This document shows, in pieces, positions 43,308-51,580 of a DNA stretch of 64,000 nucleotides. Numbering within the stretch: the stretch's first letter is position 1; every line of letters begins with the position of its first letter. Origin of the DNA: Ilyobacter_A sp963675185. Its GTDB lineage: Bacteria > Fusobacteriota > Fusobacteriia > Fusobacteriales > Fusobacteriaceae. Made by a program: the position numbers and the translations under genes. Below the pieces are notes generated by a model that did no database searches, was not told where the DNA came from, and worked only from the letters and a program-made list of their open reading frames with translations. Location: assembly GCA_963675185.2 (NCBI GenBank), contig CAXXOH010000002.1, forward strand, positions 434,001-498,000. Direction: 5' to 3'.

Positions 43308-44575
43308 TAACTATCCACCTCACTTTCAACTTCCACTGTCATGCTTGAATATTTTTTCCCTGATAGTAGATTAAGCGGTATGCTTAACCTTTGCATCTCC
43401 CCTGGAGCCATATGTCTTTTACTGACCTCTTTTACCAATTTACCGTCGCATTTCACTATAAGTTTTGAAAGGCTATACACATTGTCAACTCTTAAAAAAA
43501 GCTCAAGTGGCTCTTCCAAATTCTCAACGCATATCCTATGCGGAATTATATATCTTACTCCCCTGCCTGGAGATGTTTTTATACCATCCCCCATTTGAAT
43601 AAGCTCATTTTTTATATATTTAGCTGCACCCTTCCCTGCCCTCTTGCTTTCCTGGCTTACAAAATCCACAATATCGTGCACGTGAACCACATTGCCGCAT
43701 GCGAATATACCCGCTGCAGATGTCTCCATAGATTCACTTACCGTTGGCCCAGAGGTCAAAGTGTCGATCTCGATTTCAGCCTTTCTAGACAGCTCATTCT
43801 CCGGTATTAGCCCAACAGATAAGAGCAGTGTGTCGCATTCATATAGACTTTCCGTCCCGCAGATAGGTCGCTTATTTTCATCAACTTCTGCTACTATTAC
43901 CCCCTCTACGCGGTCCTTGCCTAATATTTCTACCACTGTATGCTTCAGCATTAGCGGTATGCCATAATCGTCTAGGCACTGCACGGTATTTCTTGTCAAG
44001 CCGCTGGAAAAAGGCATTACCTCGACTACAGCTTCTACCCGTGCCCCTTCTAAGCTTAGCCTTCTTGCCATTATAAGCCCTATATCCCCGGATCCAAGTA
44101 TGACAGCTTTTTTCCCAACCATATAACCTTCCAGGTTTATAAACCTCTGTGCCGTCCCGGCTGTAAATACCCCTGCGGGTCTATACCCAGGTATAGCCAA
44201 AGCTCCCCTAGTCCTTTCCCTGCACCCCATTGCAAGCACTATGGCGCCTGCCTTTATAGTCATTACTCCATCATGAGGATTAAGCATCTTTACCACCCTG
44301 TCCTGCGTTATCTCAAGCACCATTGTGTCCAGCTTGTAATCTATCTTATTTGCCAGGATACCATTTATAAATCTTTCCGCGTACTCGGGGCCGGTAAGCT
44401 CCTCATTGAATTCATGCACTCCGAAGCCGCTGTGTATACACTGCTGCAGTATCCCTCCAAGTTCCCTGTCCCTTTCTATGATCAGTATACTTTCTACTCC
44501 GTTTTTCTTGGCTTCTATAGCAGCAGCTAGGCCGGAAGGCCCTCCTCCAATAACAACCAACTCATAGGTCAACAT
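43307..44575 (-). CDS. FAD-dependent pyridine nucleotide-disulfide-type oxidoreductase
   Basis: 422 residues. The N-terminal FAD motif is LVVIGGGPSGLAAAIEAKKNG; CQQ/CIHSG-type Cys (LQQCIHSGFGVHEF) follow; a second dinucleotide site is KAVILGSGDIGLIMARRL; the FAD closing motif is AAGIFACGNVVHVHD. It matches the middle subunit of the GlpA-like / FAD / DUF1667 triad found in Firmicutes, Thermotogae and Fusobacteria. It likely moves electrons from the GlpA-like enzyme to a carrier. It starts 36 bases after the GlpA-like gene and ends overlapping DUF1667. Confidence 0.88.
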   Translation of the reverse strand: MLTYELVVIGGGPSGLAAAIEAKKNGVESILIIERDRELGGILQQCIHSGFGVHEFNEELTGPEYAERFINGILANKIDYKLDTMVLEITQDRVVKMLNPHDGVMTIKAGAIVLAMGCRERTRGALAIPGYRPAGVFTAGTAQRFINLEGYMVGKKAVILGSGDIGLIMARRLSLEGARVEAVVEVMPFSSGLTRNTVQCLDDYGIPLMLKHTVVEILGKDRVEGVIVAEVDENKRPICGTESLYECDTLLLSVGLIPENELSRKAEIEIDTLTSGPTVSESMETSAAGIFACGNVVHVHDIVDFVSQESKRAGKGAAKYIKNELIQMGDGIKTSPGRGVRYIIPHRICVENLEEPLELFLRVDNVYSLSKLIVKCDGKLVKEVSKRHMAPGEMQRLSIPLNLLSGKKYSSMTVEVESEVDS

Positions 44576-44611
44576 TAAAATTCCCTCACTTTCATAATTT
44601 TTATGCCCCGT

Positions 44612-46045
44612 TCACTCCTTTGTCCTGCCAGATAGTATGTAGGATTCCTTGCCATCCTTTACAATTTCCGACATATCTTTGCCAAGTTCTCTTGCCAGTA
44701 TCTCCTGCACTCTTGGTCCGCAAAATCCCCCCTGGCACCTTCCCATGCCTGGTCTGCACCTCTTCTTTACCCCATCCACTGTTCTTGCGCCTACACTTCT
44801 ATTTATGGCATCTACGATTTCGCCTTCTGTGATATTCTCACACCTGCATACAACTCTTCCATATCTCGGGTCATGCTTTATCAGCTCCCTCTGTTCACTT
44901 TCGTTCAATTCTGAAAATCTCAGCTGTTTTCGTATTGGGTTAAAGTCATCTTTTTCCTCTAGACTGCATCCTGCTTTCTGCAGGAGACCTATAACATACT
45001 CAGCTATTGCAGGTGCAGACGAAAGCCCCGGAGATTTTATTCCGGCCACATTTATAAACCCCTTGACTTGGCTAGACTCCTCTATTATAAAGTCTCCGGT
45101 ATCAGGTTCAGCCCTAAGCCCTGAAAAGGTAGTTATCGCATTTTCATATGATAAATTAGGGCACGATTTCCACCCTAGACTTCTTATGTACTCAAGTCCC
45201 TTTGAGGTCGTGGAGGTGTTTTCCCTGTCTTCTATGTCCTCAGCATCTGGCCCCACCAACAGGTTCCCCCCTACCGTCGGGACGATGACAACTCCCTTTC
45301 CCATTTTACTCGGACACTGAAACACCACATTTTTTACCATCCCACCGCTGCTTTTATCCATCACAAAGTACTGACCCCTTCTGGGATTTATTTTAAAAGA
45401 CGACGATGCCACCATTTCATTTACCCTGTCTGCATATACCCCGGCCGAGTTCACCACGAACCTTGCTCTAAAGCTTTTTTTATTTTTACAGTTCACCGTG
45501 TAACCATAACCCTGCTTTTCCATACTCTCCACTTCGCAGTCAAGCTGCAGTTCTACACCGTTTTCAACTGCATTTTCAGCCATTGCTATGGCAAGCTCCC
45601 ACGGACCAACTATCCCAGCGGTCTTGGCATAGAGCGCCCCAAAAGCCTCGCTGCTTATGTTAGGTTCCATCCTTTTCAGGTTTTCCCTTGTCAGCAACTC
45701 CATACCGGGTATATCGTTTTTAATCCCTCTCTCATAGAGTCTTTTTAAGGTATCCATATCTTCTTGGCAGAAGGCCAGCACAAGCGATCCTGTCCTCTTA
45801 AACGGCACATCCAACTCTTCGCATATCCTGTCGAACATTGGGTTGCCCATGGCATTGAACCTTGCCATTAAAGACCCTGGCTTTGCATCATAACCAGCGT
45901 GTACTATGGCGCTGTTTGCCTTTGTTGTCCCATTGGCCACATCGCTGTATTTTTCTATAACCAAAGTCCTCACTTTATATCTAGCAAGCTCCCTTGCTAT
46001 ACAGAGACCGACTACCCCTGCACCTATAATGGCTACGTCATACAT
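44612..46045 (-). CDS. GlpA-like FAD-dependent dehydrogenase with BFD-type 2Fe-2S domain
   Basis: 477 residues. DAO-type FAD fold: YDVAIIGAGVVGLCIARELARY, KANSAIVHAGYDAKPG, the C-terminal FSGLRAEPD, and AGIKSPGLSSAPAIAEYV. Residues ~395-455 are a bacterioferritin-associated ferredoxin-like 2Fe-2S domain with four Cys (VVCRCENITEGEI, then RCRPGMGRCQGGFCG). This is the architecture of anaerobic glycerol-3-phosphate dehydrogenase subunit A and relatives. The probable substrate is glycerol-3-phosphate. An AACGAAA...TTTCGTT inverted repeat lies just upstream. TGGAGG precedes ATG 46045. Confidence 0.88.
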   Translation of the reverse strand: MYDVAIIGAGVVGLCIARELARYKVRTLVIEKYSDVANGTTKANSAIVHAGYDAKPGSLMARFNAMGNPMFDRICEELDVPFKRTGSLVLAFCQEDMDTLKRLYERGIKNDIPGMELLTRENLKRMEPNISSEAFGALYAKTAGIVGPWELAIAMAENAVENGVELQLDCEVESMEKQGYGYTVNCKNKKSFRARFVVNSAGVYADRVNEMVASSSFKINPRRGQYFVMDKSSGGMVKNVVFQCPSKMGKGVVIVPTVGGNLLVGPDAEDIEDRENTSTTSKGLEYIRSLGWKSCPNLSYENAITTFSGLRAEPDTGDFIIEESSQVKGFINVAGIKSPGLSSAPAIAEYVIGLLQKAGCSLEEKDDFNPIRKQLRFSELNESEQRELIKHDPRYGRVVCRCENITEGEIVDAINRSVGARTVDGVKKRCRPGMGRCQGGFCGPRVQEILARELGKDMSEIVKDGKESYILSGRTKE

Positions 46046-46063
46046 AATAATACCTCCAGACTA

Positions 46064-46092
46064 AACGAAACTAGTATGCACTTAATTTCGTT
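46064..46092 (-). promoter_or_regulatory. Inverted repeat AACGAAA-N15-TTTCGTT upstream of the GlpA-like operon
   Basis: Exact 7-base arms, 18 to 47 bases before the start codon. DeoR-family (GlpR-like) operators often contain TTTCG / CGAAA words, so this may be an operator. Confidence 0.5.
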
Positions 46093-46508
46093 GATATAAA
46101 TAAAGAACTTTGTTCCATTAATTCTACTTTTCTAACCACTCCTCTTCCTTATTCCACCTCTTCTTTTTTCATCTGTGGCATGCTATAGCGGCGGTTTCAG
46201 TTATTTTAGGCCTCTCCATAATTTTTTATATCTATCCTTTCCCGAATACACTTCATAAGATATTCATACACTATTAACCGCTTAATTCCTTTTGTTTAAA
46301 ATCAAATAGCTGTTCTGTTGTAAATTCAATGCGCCTGATACAAAAAATAAATAAAGAGGGTTTTTCCCCTCTCTATCGACCATAAAATTATTTTTTACTC
46401 TGCAAAGTTCGAAAAATAATTAAGATGCATTTAAGCATCTTAATGTTTTTCAAACTTTTTTTCTTCACACAAATAGAATAATATAAAATCTCTCTACTGA
46501 AAAACTTT
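46093..46508. other. Intergenic region with two hairpins
   Basis: On the - strand a terminator for the DUF3892 gene: ATTAAGATGC / GCATCTTAAT (46419-46444), then TATTTTT. A second one, AGAGGGG / CCCTCT (46355-46372), is followed by TTATTTATTTTTT. The remainder (46093-46350) shows no gene. Confidence 0.6.
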
Positions 46509-46754
46509 TTAGAAATTAGGCAGGTCATCTATCTTGTCATAATTTTTTTTCTTTTTGTCTACTGACAAGTGCATACCATCTTTCCCGTCTACCAAGTATA
46601 TTTCGTTGTTTTCCCTTCCTTGGTAAAGAGTGTAAAATCTGTACCCTTTTTTCATATTTTTTATCACAGCGTCCCTAGTATAGATGTTTCCATATTCAGA
46701 CTGAAGATGAGTTACTACTCCATTTTCTTCTCTTTTCGCTTTAATATTAACCAT
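46509..46754 (-). CDS. DUF3892 family protein
   Basis: 81 residues from ATG 46754, chosen over ATG 46760 because the GAGGGGG site is too close to the first. The sequence VNIKAKREENGVVTHLQSEYGNIYTRDAVIKNMKKGYRF, YTLYQGRENNEIYLVDGKDG and a closing DDLPNF match the small DUF3892 pattern (I/V.A.R..G.I..L.....Y.R...I..I..G...Y.....NLP). The function of the family is not known. A terminator lies downstream. Confidence 0.72.
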   Translation of the reverse strand: MVNIKAKREENGVVTHLQSEYGNIYTRDAVIKNMKKGYRFYTLYQGRENNEIYLVDGKDGMHLSVDKKKKNYDKIDDLPNF

Positions 46755-46962
46755 ATTCATTCCCCCTCATCTTTCTTAAAATCATCATAATAAAAAATAC
46801 CCTATTTTCTTTTTTTTGTCAAGTAAGAATTAACTTTTTATTCTTTTGTAAACCTTTGTTTAATATTATATTTTTTTGTAATTATTTGAGCTCATTTCAT
46901 ATTAATTACTTCTTAACTTAATTAAGCCACATTTTTCTTAATTTCTCCTTAACCAAAATTAA

Positions 46963-46987
46963 AAAACCGGAAATTTATTCCGGTTTT
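46963..46987 (-). terminator. Terminator of the 214-residue hypothetical gene
   Basis: AAAACCGGAA / TTCCGGTTTT with a 5-base loop and a T-rich - strand tail. Confidence 0.85.
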
Positions 46988-47061
46988 CTTAAATAATTCG
47001 TCAATTTATTTTCTTTTTTGTTAGTAATATTCTAAAATAGAGCAGCCATTTTTAATATGAT

Positions 47062-47706
47062 TTAAACCCCTTTTTCTTTCTCCAGTTCATAGCATACCCT
47101 CGAAAGGAATAGAACCACGTAAAATGGGTTTTCCTCTAGAGGAAAGTTCAGCTGACAAAAGAGTATTAATTCAAGAGCGTCTAGGTCTTCCTCTGTTGCA
47201 TCCTCGCACAGTTTATAGATTATTTTCTTTATCCTGATAAGATTGTCCACGTCACTAAGTGCTACTTTTATCCCCTCTTCTATTATAGGGTTAAGATCGG
47301 CGTCCATACCCTCTATTTTCACCAGATCTATTGCCTTTTCTATATACTTTTCAAGTGGCACAGGTATCTTATCTATATCGAAATAATGAATTTTCTTTTG
47401 GACAAAATCCTGCATTCTCTCGATAGTGTCTTCGATTCCCTCCACCGAAAAGACCTCTATGAGTTTGTCATAAGTTCTCTCGAAATGCAGGTTTACTTCG
47501 GTACTTGTTTCATTTAATATGTTTATAAACCCGTCATGCTCAAGATTTTCTATAAGACTTGAAATTATTTTTTTGTCCATCTCCACTTTTTCTTCAAGAT
47601 CGTCTAATGAGAACTTATAGTCCAGGCTCTGATTCTTTATGTCAGACGGTATCAAAGTTTTCAATAAGTTAAAAAAAGCTAAAGCTTTTGATCTGCTTTT
47701 TTCCAT
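47062..47706 (-). CDS. Hypothetical protein, predicted helical
   Basis: 214 residues with no family I can name. It is largely acidic and helical without membrane segments or signal peptide. An N-terminal stretch (FSLDDLEEKVEMDKKIISSLIENLEHDGFINI) looks like a winged-helix fold, in which a beta wing would follow. The rest (ERMQDFVQKKIHYF, IRIKKIIYKLCEDATEEDLDALELI) is all helix. It is transcribed away from kdsB. AGGGGAG precedes ATG 47706. Confidence 0.65.
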   Translation of the reverse strand: MEKSRSKALAFFNLLKTLIPSDIKNQSLDYKFSLDDLEEKVEMDKKIISSLIENLEHDGFINILNETSTEVNLHFERTYDKLIEVFSVEGIEDTIERMQDFVQKKIHYFDIDKIPVPLEKYIEKAIDLVKIEGMDADLNPIIEEGIKVALSDVDNLIRIKKIIYKLCEDATEEDLDALELILFCQLNFPLEENPFYVVLFLSRVCYELEKEKGV

Positions 47707-47925
47707 TTCTTACTCCCCTTTTCTACTTTGTATTTTTAACCTGCTCTCAGCAACACAGAGATGCAAAATGTCGGTTACAACAATAATATATATTTAAAAC
47801 AGTGCGTTTTCCTCTTTTTATTTTGAAGGACTTTTACATTTTAGCACAACTTAACGACTAATAAAATAAAAATAATTTTAACTTGCGCCATCTCAAATTC
47901 TTCGGGAAAATCCTCCCCTTTTATG

Positions 47926-47955
47926 TTTGCTATGCCGGCTCAAATGGGGTATAAT
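47926..47955 (+). promoter_or_regulatory. Promoter of kdsB
   Basis: TATAAT at 47950-47955 with TTTGCT 18 bases upstream; the start codon lies 36 bases downstream. The rest of 47707-47925 shows no gene. Confidence 0.6.
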
Positions 47956-47990
47956 AACCTTGGACTTATTAAAAACGGAGGTTTTGTTTT

Positions 47991-48725
47991 ATGAAATTTT
48001 TAGGGATAATTCCAGCTAGATACGGTTCCACCAGGTTAGAGGGGAAACCCCTTAAGAAAATAGACGGCCACACCATGATCGAGTGGGTTTACAAAAGAAG
48101 CTGCACATCCAACCTGGACAAGATAGTTGTGGCCACAGATGACGAAAGGGTGTACATGGAGGTTCTCTCATTTGGAGGAGAAGCAGTCATGACTTCAAAA
48201 GACCACCAGACCGGTACTGACAGAATAGCTGAAGTAGCCAAAAAATACAGCTATGACGTTATCATAAATATACAGGGGGACGAACCCCTTATAGAACCTG
48301 ATATGATAAACAGCCTCATCACACCCTTTTTAGACGAACCAGATCTCAAAATGGCCACTTTAAAGCATAAAATGGGGTCGTATGAAGAGGTTGAAAACCC
48401 AAACAGCGTTAAGGTTGTTTGTGACAAAGACGACTATGCAATATATTTTTCAAGAAGCCCTATCCCGTATCCAAGATCTCTCGATATGACAAATTATTAC
48501 AAGCACGTCGGGATCTATGCATATAAAAGCGACTTCGTAGTAGAGTTTTCAAAAATGAAGCAGACGCCTCTCGAAATATCAGAGTCCCTTGAGCAGCTCA
48601 GGGTTTTAGAAAACGGTTACAAAATAAAAGTCCTCGAGACCCCTTTTAAGATAGTGGGAGTAGACACACGGGAGGATCTGAACCTGGTGAATAAAATTGT
48701 AGCTGAAAAAGGCATAAAAATATAA
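47991..48725 (+). CDS. kdsB: CMP-KDO synthetase (3-deoxy-manno-octulosonate cytidylyltransferase)
   Basis: 244 residues. It joins CTP and KDO to give CMP-KDO for the inner core of lipopolysaccharide. The nucleotide-binding start GIIPARYGSTRLEGKPL, ATDDERV, MTSKDHQTGTDRIAEVA, NIQGDEPLIEP and HVGIYAYKSDF are all typical. It implies that this organism makes KDO-containing lipid A, in agreement with lpxK and lpxB in the window. CGGAGG precedes ATG 47991. Its terminator hairpin overlaps the end of bioC on the other strand. Confidence 0.95.
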   Translation: MKFLGIIPARYGSTRLEGKPLKKIDGHTMIEWVYKRSCTSNLDKIVVATDDERVYMEVLSFGGEAVMTSKDHQTGTDRIAEVAKKYSYDVIINIQGDEPLIEPDMINSLITPFLDEPDLKMATLKHKMGSYEEVENPNSVKVVCDKDDYAIYFSRSPIPYPRSLDMTNYYKHVGIYAYKSDFVVEFSKMKQTPLEISESLEQLRVLENGYKIKVLETPFKIVGVDTREDLNLVNKIVAEKGIKI

Positions 48726-48750
48726 AAACTACCCTTTATTGGGTAGTTTT
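48725..48750. terminator. Terminator hairpin between kdsB and bioC, overlapping both
   Basis: AAAACTACCC / GGGTAGTTTT with a 6-base loop. The left arm begins in the kdsB stop codon, and the last five codons of bioC lie within the hairpin. Confidence 0.88.
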
Positions 48751-49509
48751 TCTTAGTTTGAAGTATAGGAGATGGTTGGTCACAATTAGATTTCCATCAC
48801 GCGAGTATTTGCTCATATATACTTCCTGTATACTCTTAAGCTTGCCATATGTTAGGACTTTTTGCTGGTTTTTTGCAGAGTTTGCTCCTATGCTTTTTAT
48901 TGATTTTAAAAAACTAAAAATGTCCTTGTAGGATTCATAGTAGACCTCGTCATCCAAAAGCTCTAGGTCTTTATCATAAGCAGATATCTCTTCACGCGAC
49001 CTAAACCTTTGGGAAAAATCATACTCCTGATCCACCTCACTAAAAGAATCCCTAAGCTCTTTATAAGTATCTTGGGCAAAAATCGAGAAGATTAGCTGCC
49101 CTCCATCTGCTAACTGGTTTTTTAGACTCTTTATACTTTTCTCTAGATCGTTAAACCACTGAAAACTGGCATTGGATACTATGAAATCATATTTTTTTGT
49201 AAAATTGCAGTCCTCGGCATCGCCTAAAAAATACTCGATGTTTTTATAGCTTTTAAATTTTTTCCTAGAGTAATCTAACATCTCCTCTGATATATCTATC
49301 AGATGAATTTCGGAATGAGGAAATTTTTCAAGTAAGTATTCTGTAAAAATTCCGGTCCCGCTGCCTACTTCCAGTATGCTGAGCTTTTTGTCGCTGCCGT
49401 CTATAAAACTCTCTAGTACAAAAGCCATATGCCTCTGGACTTTTGCGTACTCCTCATAGGTTTTTGCACCCCTAGAAAAATTCTTTTTCACTTTTTCTTT
49501 AATTATCAT
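48736..49509 (-). CDS. bioC: Malonyl-ACP O-methyltransferase BioC
   Basis: 257 residues. BioC methylates malonyl-ACP with SAM to start pimelate synthesis for biotin. It opens with the BioC-like VKKNFSRGAKTYEEYAKVQRHMA. The SAM loop is ILEVGSGTGIFTEYLLEKF; LIDISEEMLD and DFIVSNASFQWFNDLEKSI are family signatures. It overlaps the upstream esterase-like gene by 11 bases, so the two are surely coupled. No bioA, B, D or F lies nearby. ATG 49509 is supported by the strong similarity beginning within ten residues. Confidence 0.87.
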   Translation of the reverse strand: MIIKEKVKKNFSRGAKTYEEYAKVQRHMAFVLESFIDGSDKKLSILEVGSGTGIFTEYLLEKFPHSEIHLIDISEEMLDYSRKKFKSYKNIEYFLGDAEDCNFTKKYDFIVSNASFQWFNDLEKSIKSLKNQLADGGQLIFSIFAQDTYKELRDSFSEVDQEYDFSQRFRSREEISAYDKDLELLDDEVYYESYKDIFSFLKSIKSIGANSAKNQQKVLTYGKLKSIQEVYMSKYSRDGNLIVTNHLLYFKLRKTTQ

Positions 49510-50176
49510 TTAAATAACCTCTAATCAATCTTATCACTTCGTCGTGAGCCTCGTAAAATACATTGTGCCCACAGTCGAGTTCTTCTAAAATATAAGGACC
49601 TGGAATACTCTCCAACATTTTTAAGGAGTTTTCCCTACTTATAATCTGGTCCTGCCTACCTATAATCACAAATGGAATTAAATCCCTATTCAATGAGCTG
49701 TACTCTTCCACCTTCTCATGTAAAAGATATTTCAAGCCGTCAACGAGGTATTTGTTGCTCAACATGGAAATCTCATCAAAATAACTGCTTATATAGACTT
49801 TAAAATTATCCTGTTTATAAAAATTAAGTGCCAGAAAATCCATCAGGCACTGCTTTTTGTCTCTTATGAGATTTTTCATCATTCTTTTCACTACCACCGG
49901 GTTTGTTGTCAAACAAAATTCGTTTGTTGGGCAGGCGAGTATCAATTTTTCTACACGGTTTTCAGAGATAAATTTTTGGGCTTGCAGGGTACCCATAGAC
50001 CATGACAGCACACAAAGTCGATCCTCTCCGGGATTATACCCAATACCGTTTAGTCTGCCATCAATTTCATCTAGATCAAAGGTATCCATGTATACAATTT
50101 TTTCAAAACTTATCCCCAGGCTTTTATATAAATTTTGTGTACTAGCCCATCCAGGGAATATCACCAGTATATCCAA
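49499..50176 (-). CDS. Alpha/beta hydrolase, probable pimeloyl-ACP methyl ester esterase
   Basis: 225 residues. The nucleophile elbow is LSWSMGTLQAQKF (Ser in S-W-S-M-G), the acidic residue is in IIGRQDQIIS, and the His is in ELDCGHNVFYE. A cap insertion (MMKNLIRDKKQ) lies between. Paired with bioC and overlapping it, it is likely the BioH/BioG-type esterase that releases the methyl group from pimeloyl-ACP ester. No overall BioH length or full motif match can be claimed without a search. It follows a cupin gene by 10 bases. Confidence 0.75.
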   Translation of the reverse strand: MDILVIFPGWASTQNLYKSLGISFEKIVYMDTFDLDEIDGRLNGIGYNPGEDRLCVLSWSMGTLQAQKFISENRVEKLILACPTNEFCLTTNPVVVKRMMKNLIRDKKQCLMDFLALNFYKQDNFKVYISSYFDEISMLSNKYLVDGLKYLLHEKVEEYSSLNRDLIPFVIIGRQDQIISRENSLKMLESIPGPYILEELDCGHNVFYEAHDEVIRLIRGYLNDN

Positions 50177-50186
50177 ATCAGCACAC

Positions 50187-50534
50187 CTATTTCTCTATAA
50201 TGAAAGCAGCAAATTTTAATGGAGTCTCTCCGATATTTTTCAATGAGTGCCCCTGACCATCTCTTGTGTAGAGAAGGTCGCCTTCCACCACTTCTTTTTC
50301 TTCGCCGTTATCATTTGCAACACCCACACCAGCTAGGATCAGGTAGATCTCCTCATCGCCTATGTGCTCATGGTAGCCAACTTCAGCCCCCACCTGCAGC
50401 TCATTTATATAAAAACCCTTTAAGCTGTTTGAAAGATCTTCGCCGTCTAGGTATCTAAATCCCTCTATCAAACCCTTGCCACCTCTAGGGTTCTCAGTAA
50501 TTATTTTAAATGTTTTTTCCTTTTTTACCAACAA
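50187..50534 (-). CDS. Cupin-domain protein
   Basis: 115 residues from TTG 50534; GAGGTGG lies 5 bases upstream, while GTG 50543 has no site of its own, so the start is uncertain by a few residues. Cupin motifs are GAEVGYHEHIGDEEIYLILAG and GDLLYTRDGQGHSLKN, keeping the metal-binding His-x-His, Glu and His. The role is unknown. It lies in an operon between nadD and the esterase gene. Confidence 0.83.
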   Translation of the reverse strand: MLVKKEKTFKIITENPRGGKGLIEGFRYLDGEDLSNSLKGFYINELQVGAEVGYHEHIGDEEIYLILAGVGVANDNGEEKEVVEGDLLYTRDGQGHSLKNIGETPLKFAAFIIEK

Positions 50535-50550
50535 GTTTACCACCTCGTAA

Positions 50551-51117
50551 TTATTTTAAGTACAGTTTCCTTTCCATTATAAACTTCTCTACCTCTTCGT
50601 GTACTAAATATTTTATACCCTTGCCTTCCTCTAGCCTCTCCCTTATTTTTCCAGAACTTATCTCTACCTCGGGGCTATTCAAAACAATTATGTTCTTGTG
50701 TCTGCTTTCATACCCTATTTTCTCTCTTTTCAGAACAATAAACTTAGTCATTTCAAGCATCTTTTTGTAGTTTTTCCACGTATGCAGGTAGTCTGCAGAA
50801 TCCTCGCCTATTATCTCATAAAACTCATACCCTGGATAGAGGTTTATTAGTTTTACCAGAGTGTCATAAGTATAATTTGTTTTTTCTTCTCTTATCTCTA
50901 TGTCCAAAACTTCAAAGTTTTCGTTTGTGGAGCAGGCCCTCTTCACCATTTCAAGACGGTATTCTGGGTTTACAAGGTCGTTGTCTCTGTGACTGGGGAT
51001 TCCAACTGGTATAAAAAATATTTTATCTAGCTTCATTTCCTCCCTTACATATTCAGCGATTAGAAGATGTCCGGTATGAATTGGATTAAAACTGCCCCCA
51101 TATATGCCTACTCTCAT
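50551..51117 (-). CDS. nadD: Nicotinate-nucleotide adenylyltransferase
   Basis: 188 residues. It adenylates nicotinate mononucleotide in NAD synthesis. The HxGH nucleotidyltransferase motif is GIYGGSFNPIHTGHLLIAEYV; the second motif is VEISSGKIRERLEEGKG (ISSxxIR). FIPVGIPSHRDND and TYDTLVKL are also typical of NadD. The start overlaps the end of the upstream IIA-type gene by four bases (ATGA). ATG 51117 is well supported by the immediate motif. Confidence 0.94.
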   Translation of the reverse strand: MRVGIYGGSFNPIHTGHLLIAEYVREEMKLDKIFFIPVGIPSHRDNDLVNPEYRLEMVKRACSTNENFEVLDIEIREEKTNYTYDTLVKLINLYPGYEFYEIIGEDSADYLHTWKNYKKMLEMTKFIVLKREKIGYESRHKNIIVLNSPEVEISSGKIRERLEEGKGIKYLVHEEVEKFIMERKLYLK

Positions 51118-51572
51118 ATCTCTATACCTGCCATTACTTCCACCAGTTCCTCCTGGCTTTCTATGGTGAGGATATTTTCTCTAAAGTCCCTGTTTCTAAA
51201 AACAGCAGTTAATTTTGACAAGAGTTTTAAGTATTCTGAGTTTTTATCTTTTGGTGACCCCAAAAGTATGACTATTTTTGCGAGCTCACCATCTGGGGTA
51301 TTAAACTCTATCGGATGTTTTAATACTGCCAGTGCTATTACTATCTCATCAAGATCTTCACACCTTGCGTGTGGTATGACTATACCCATACCTATCCCGG
51401 TAGTCCCTATTTCTTCCCTCTCCATTACTTTTTTGAGGAATCCCTCTTTAGAGTTGACATACTTAGTATTTTCAGATACCAAGTCTACCATTTCTTTTAT
51501 TATCTGATTTTTATTCAGTTTTTCTGTCTCTAAAATTATCAACCTGTTGTTCAAATAATCTAACATACCCAT
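51114..51572 (-). CDS. PTS IIA (fructose/PtsN-like) protein
   Basis: 152 residues, a single fructose-type IIA domain. The phosphorylated His lies in GMGIVIPHARCEDL, with EREEIGTTGIG and ILLGSPKDKNSEYLKLLSKL around it. Free-standing IIA proteins like this often act as regulators, as PtsN does, without passing phosphate to a permease. Here it lies between a hypothetical gene and nadD in a housekeeping operon, which favours a regulatory role. A GAGAATGG region precedes ATG 51572, with no strong ribosome binding site. Confidence 0.87.
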   Translation of the reverse strand: MGMLDYLNNRLIILETEKLNKNQIIKEMVDLVSENTKYVNSKEGFLKKVMEREEIGTTGIGMGIVIPHARCEDLDEIVIALAVLKHPIEFNTPDGELAKIVILLGSPKDKNSEYLKLLSKLTAVFRNRDFRENILTIESQEELVEVMAGIEI

Positions 51573-51580
51573 TCTCCCTA

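Noticed and set aside
44649..45320. A 223-codon open frame opposite the GlpA-like gene.
   Set aside because: Antisense to a gene with clear FAD and 2Fe-2S motifs; no start signal.
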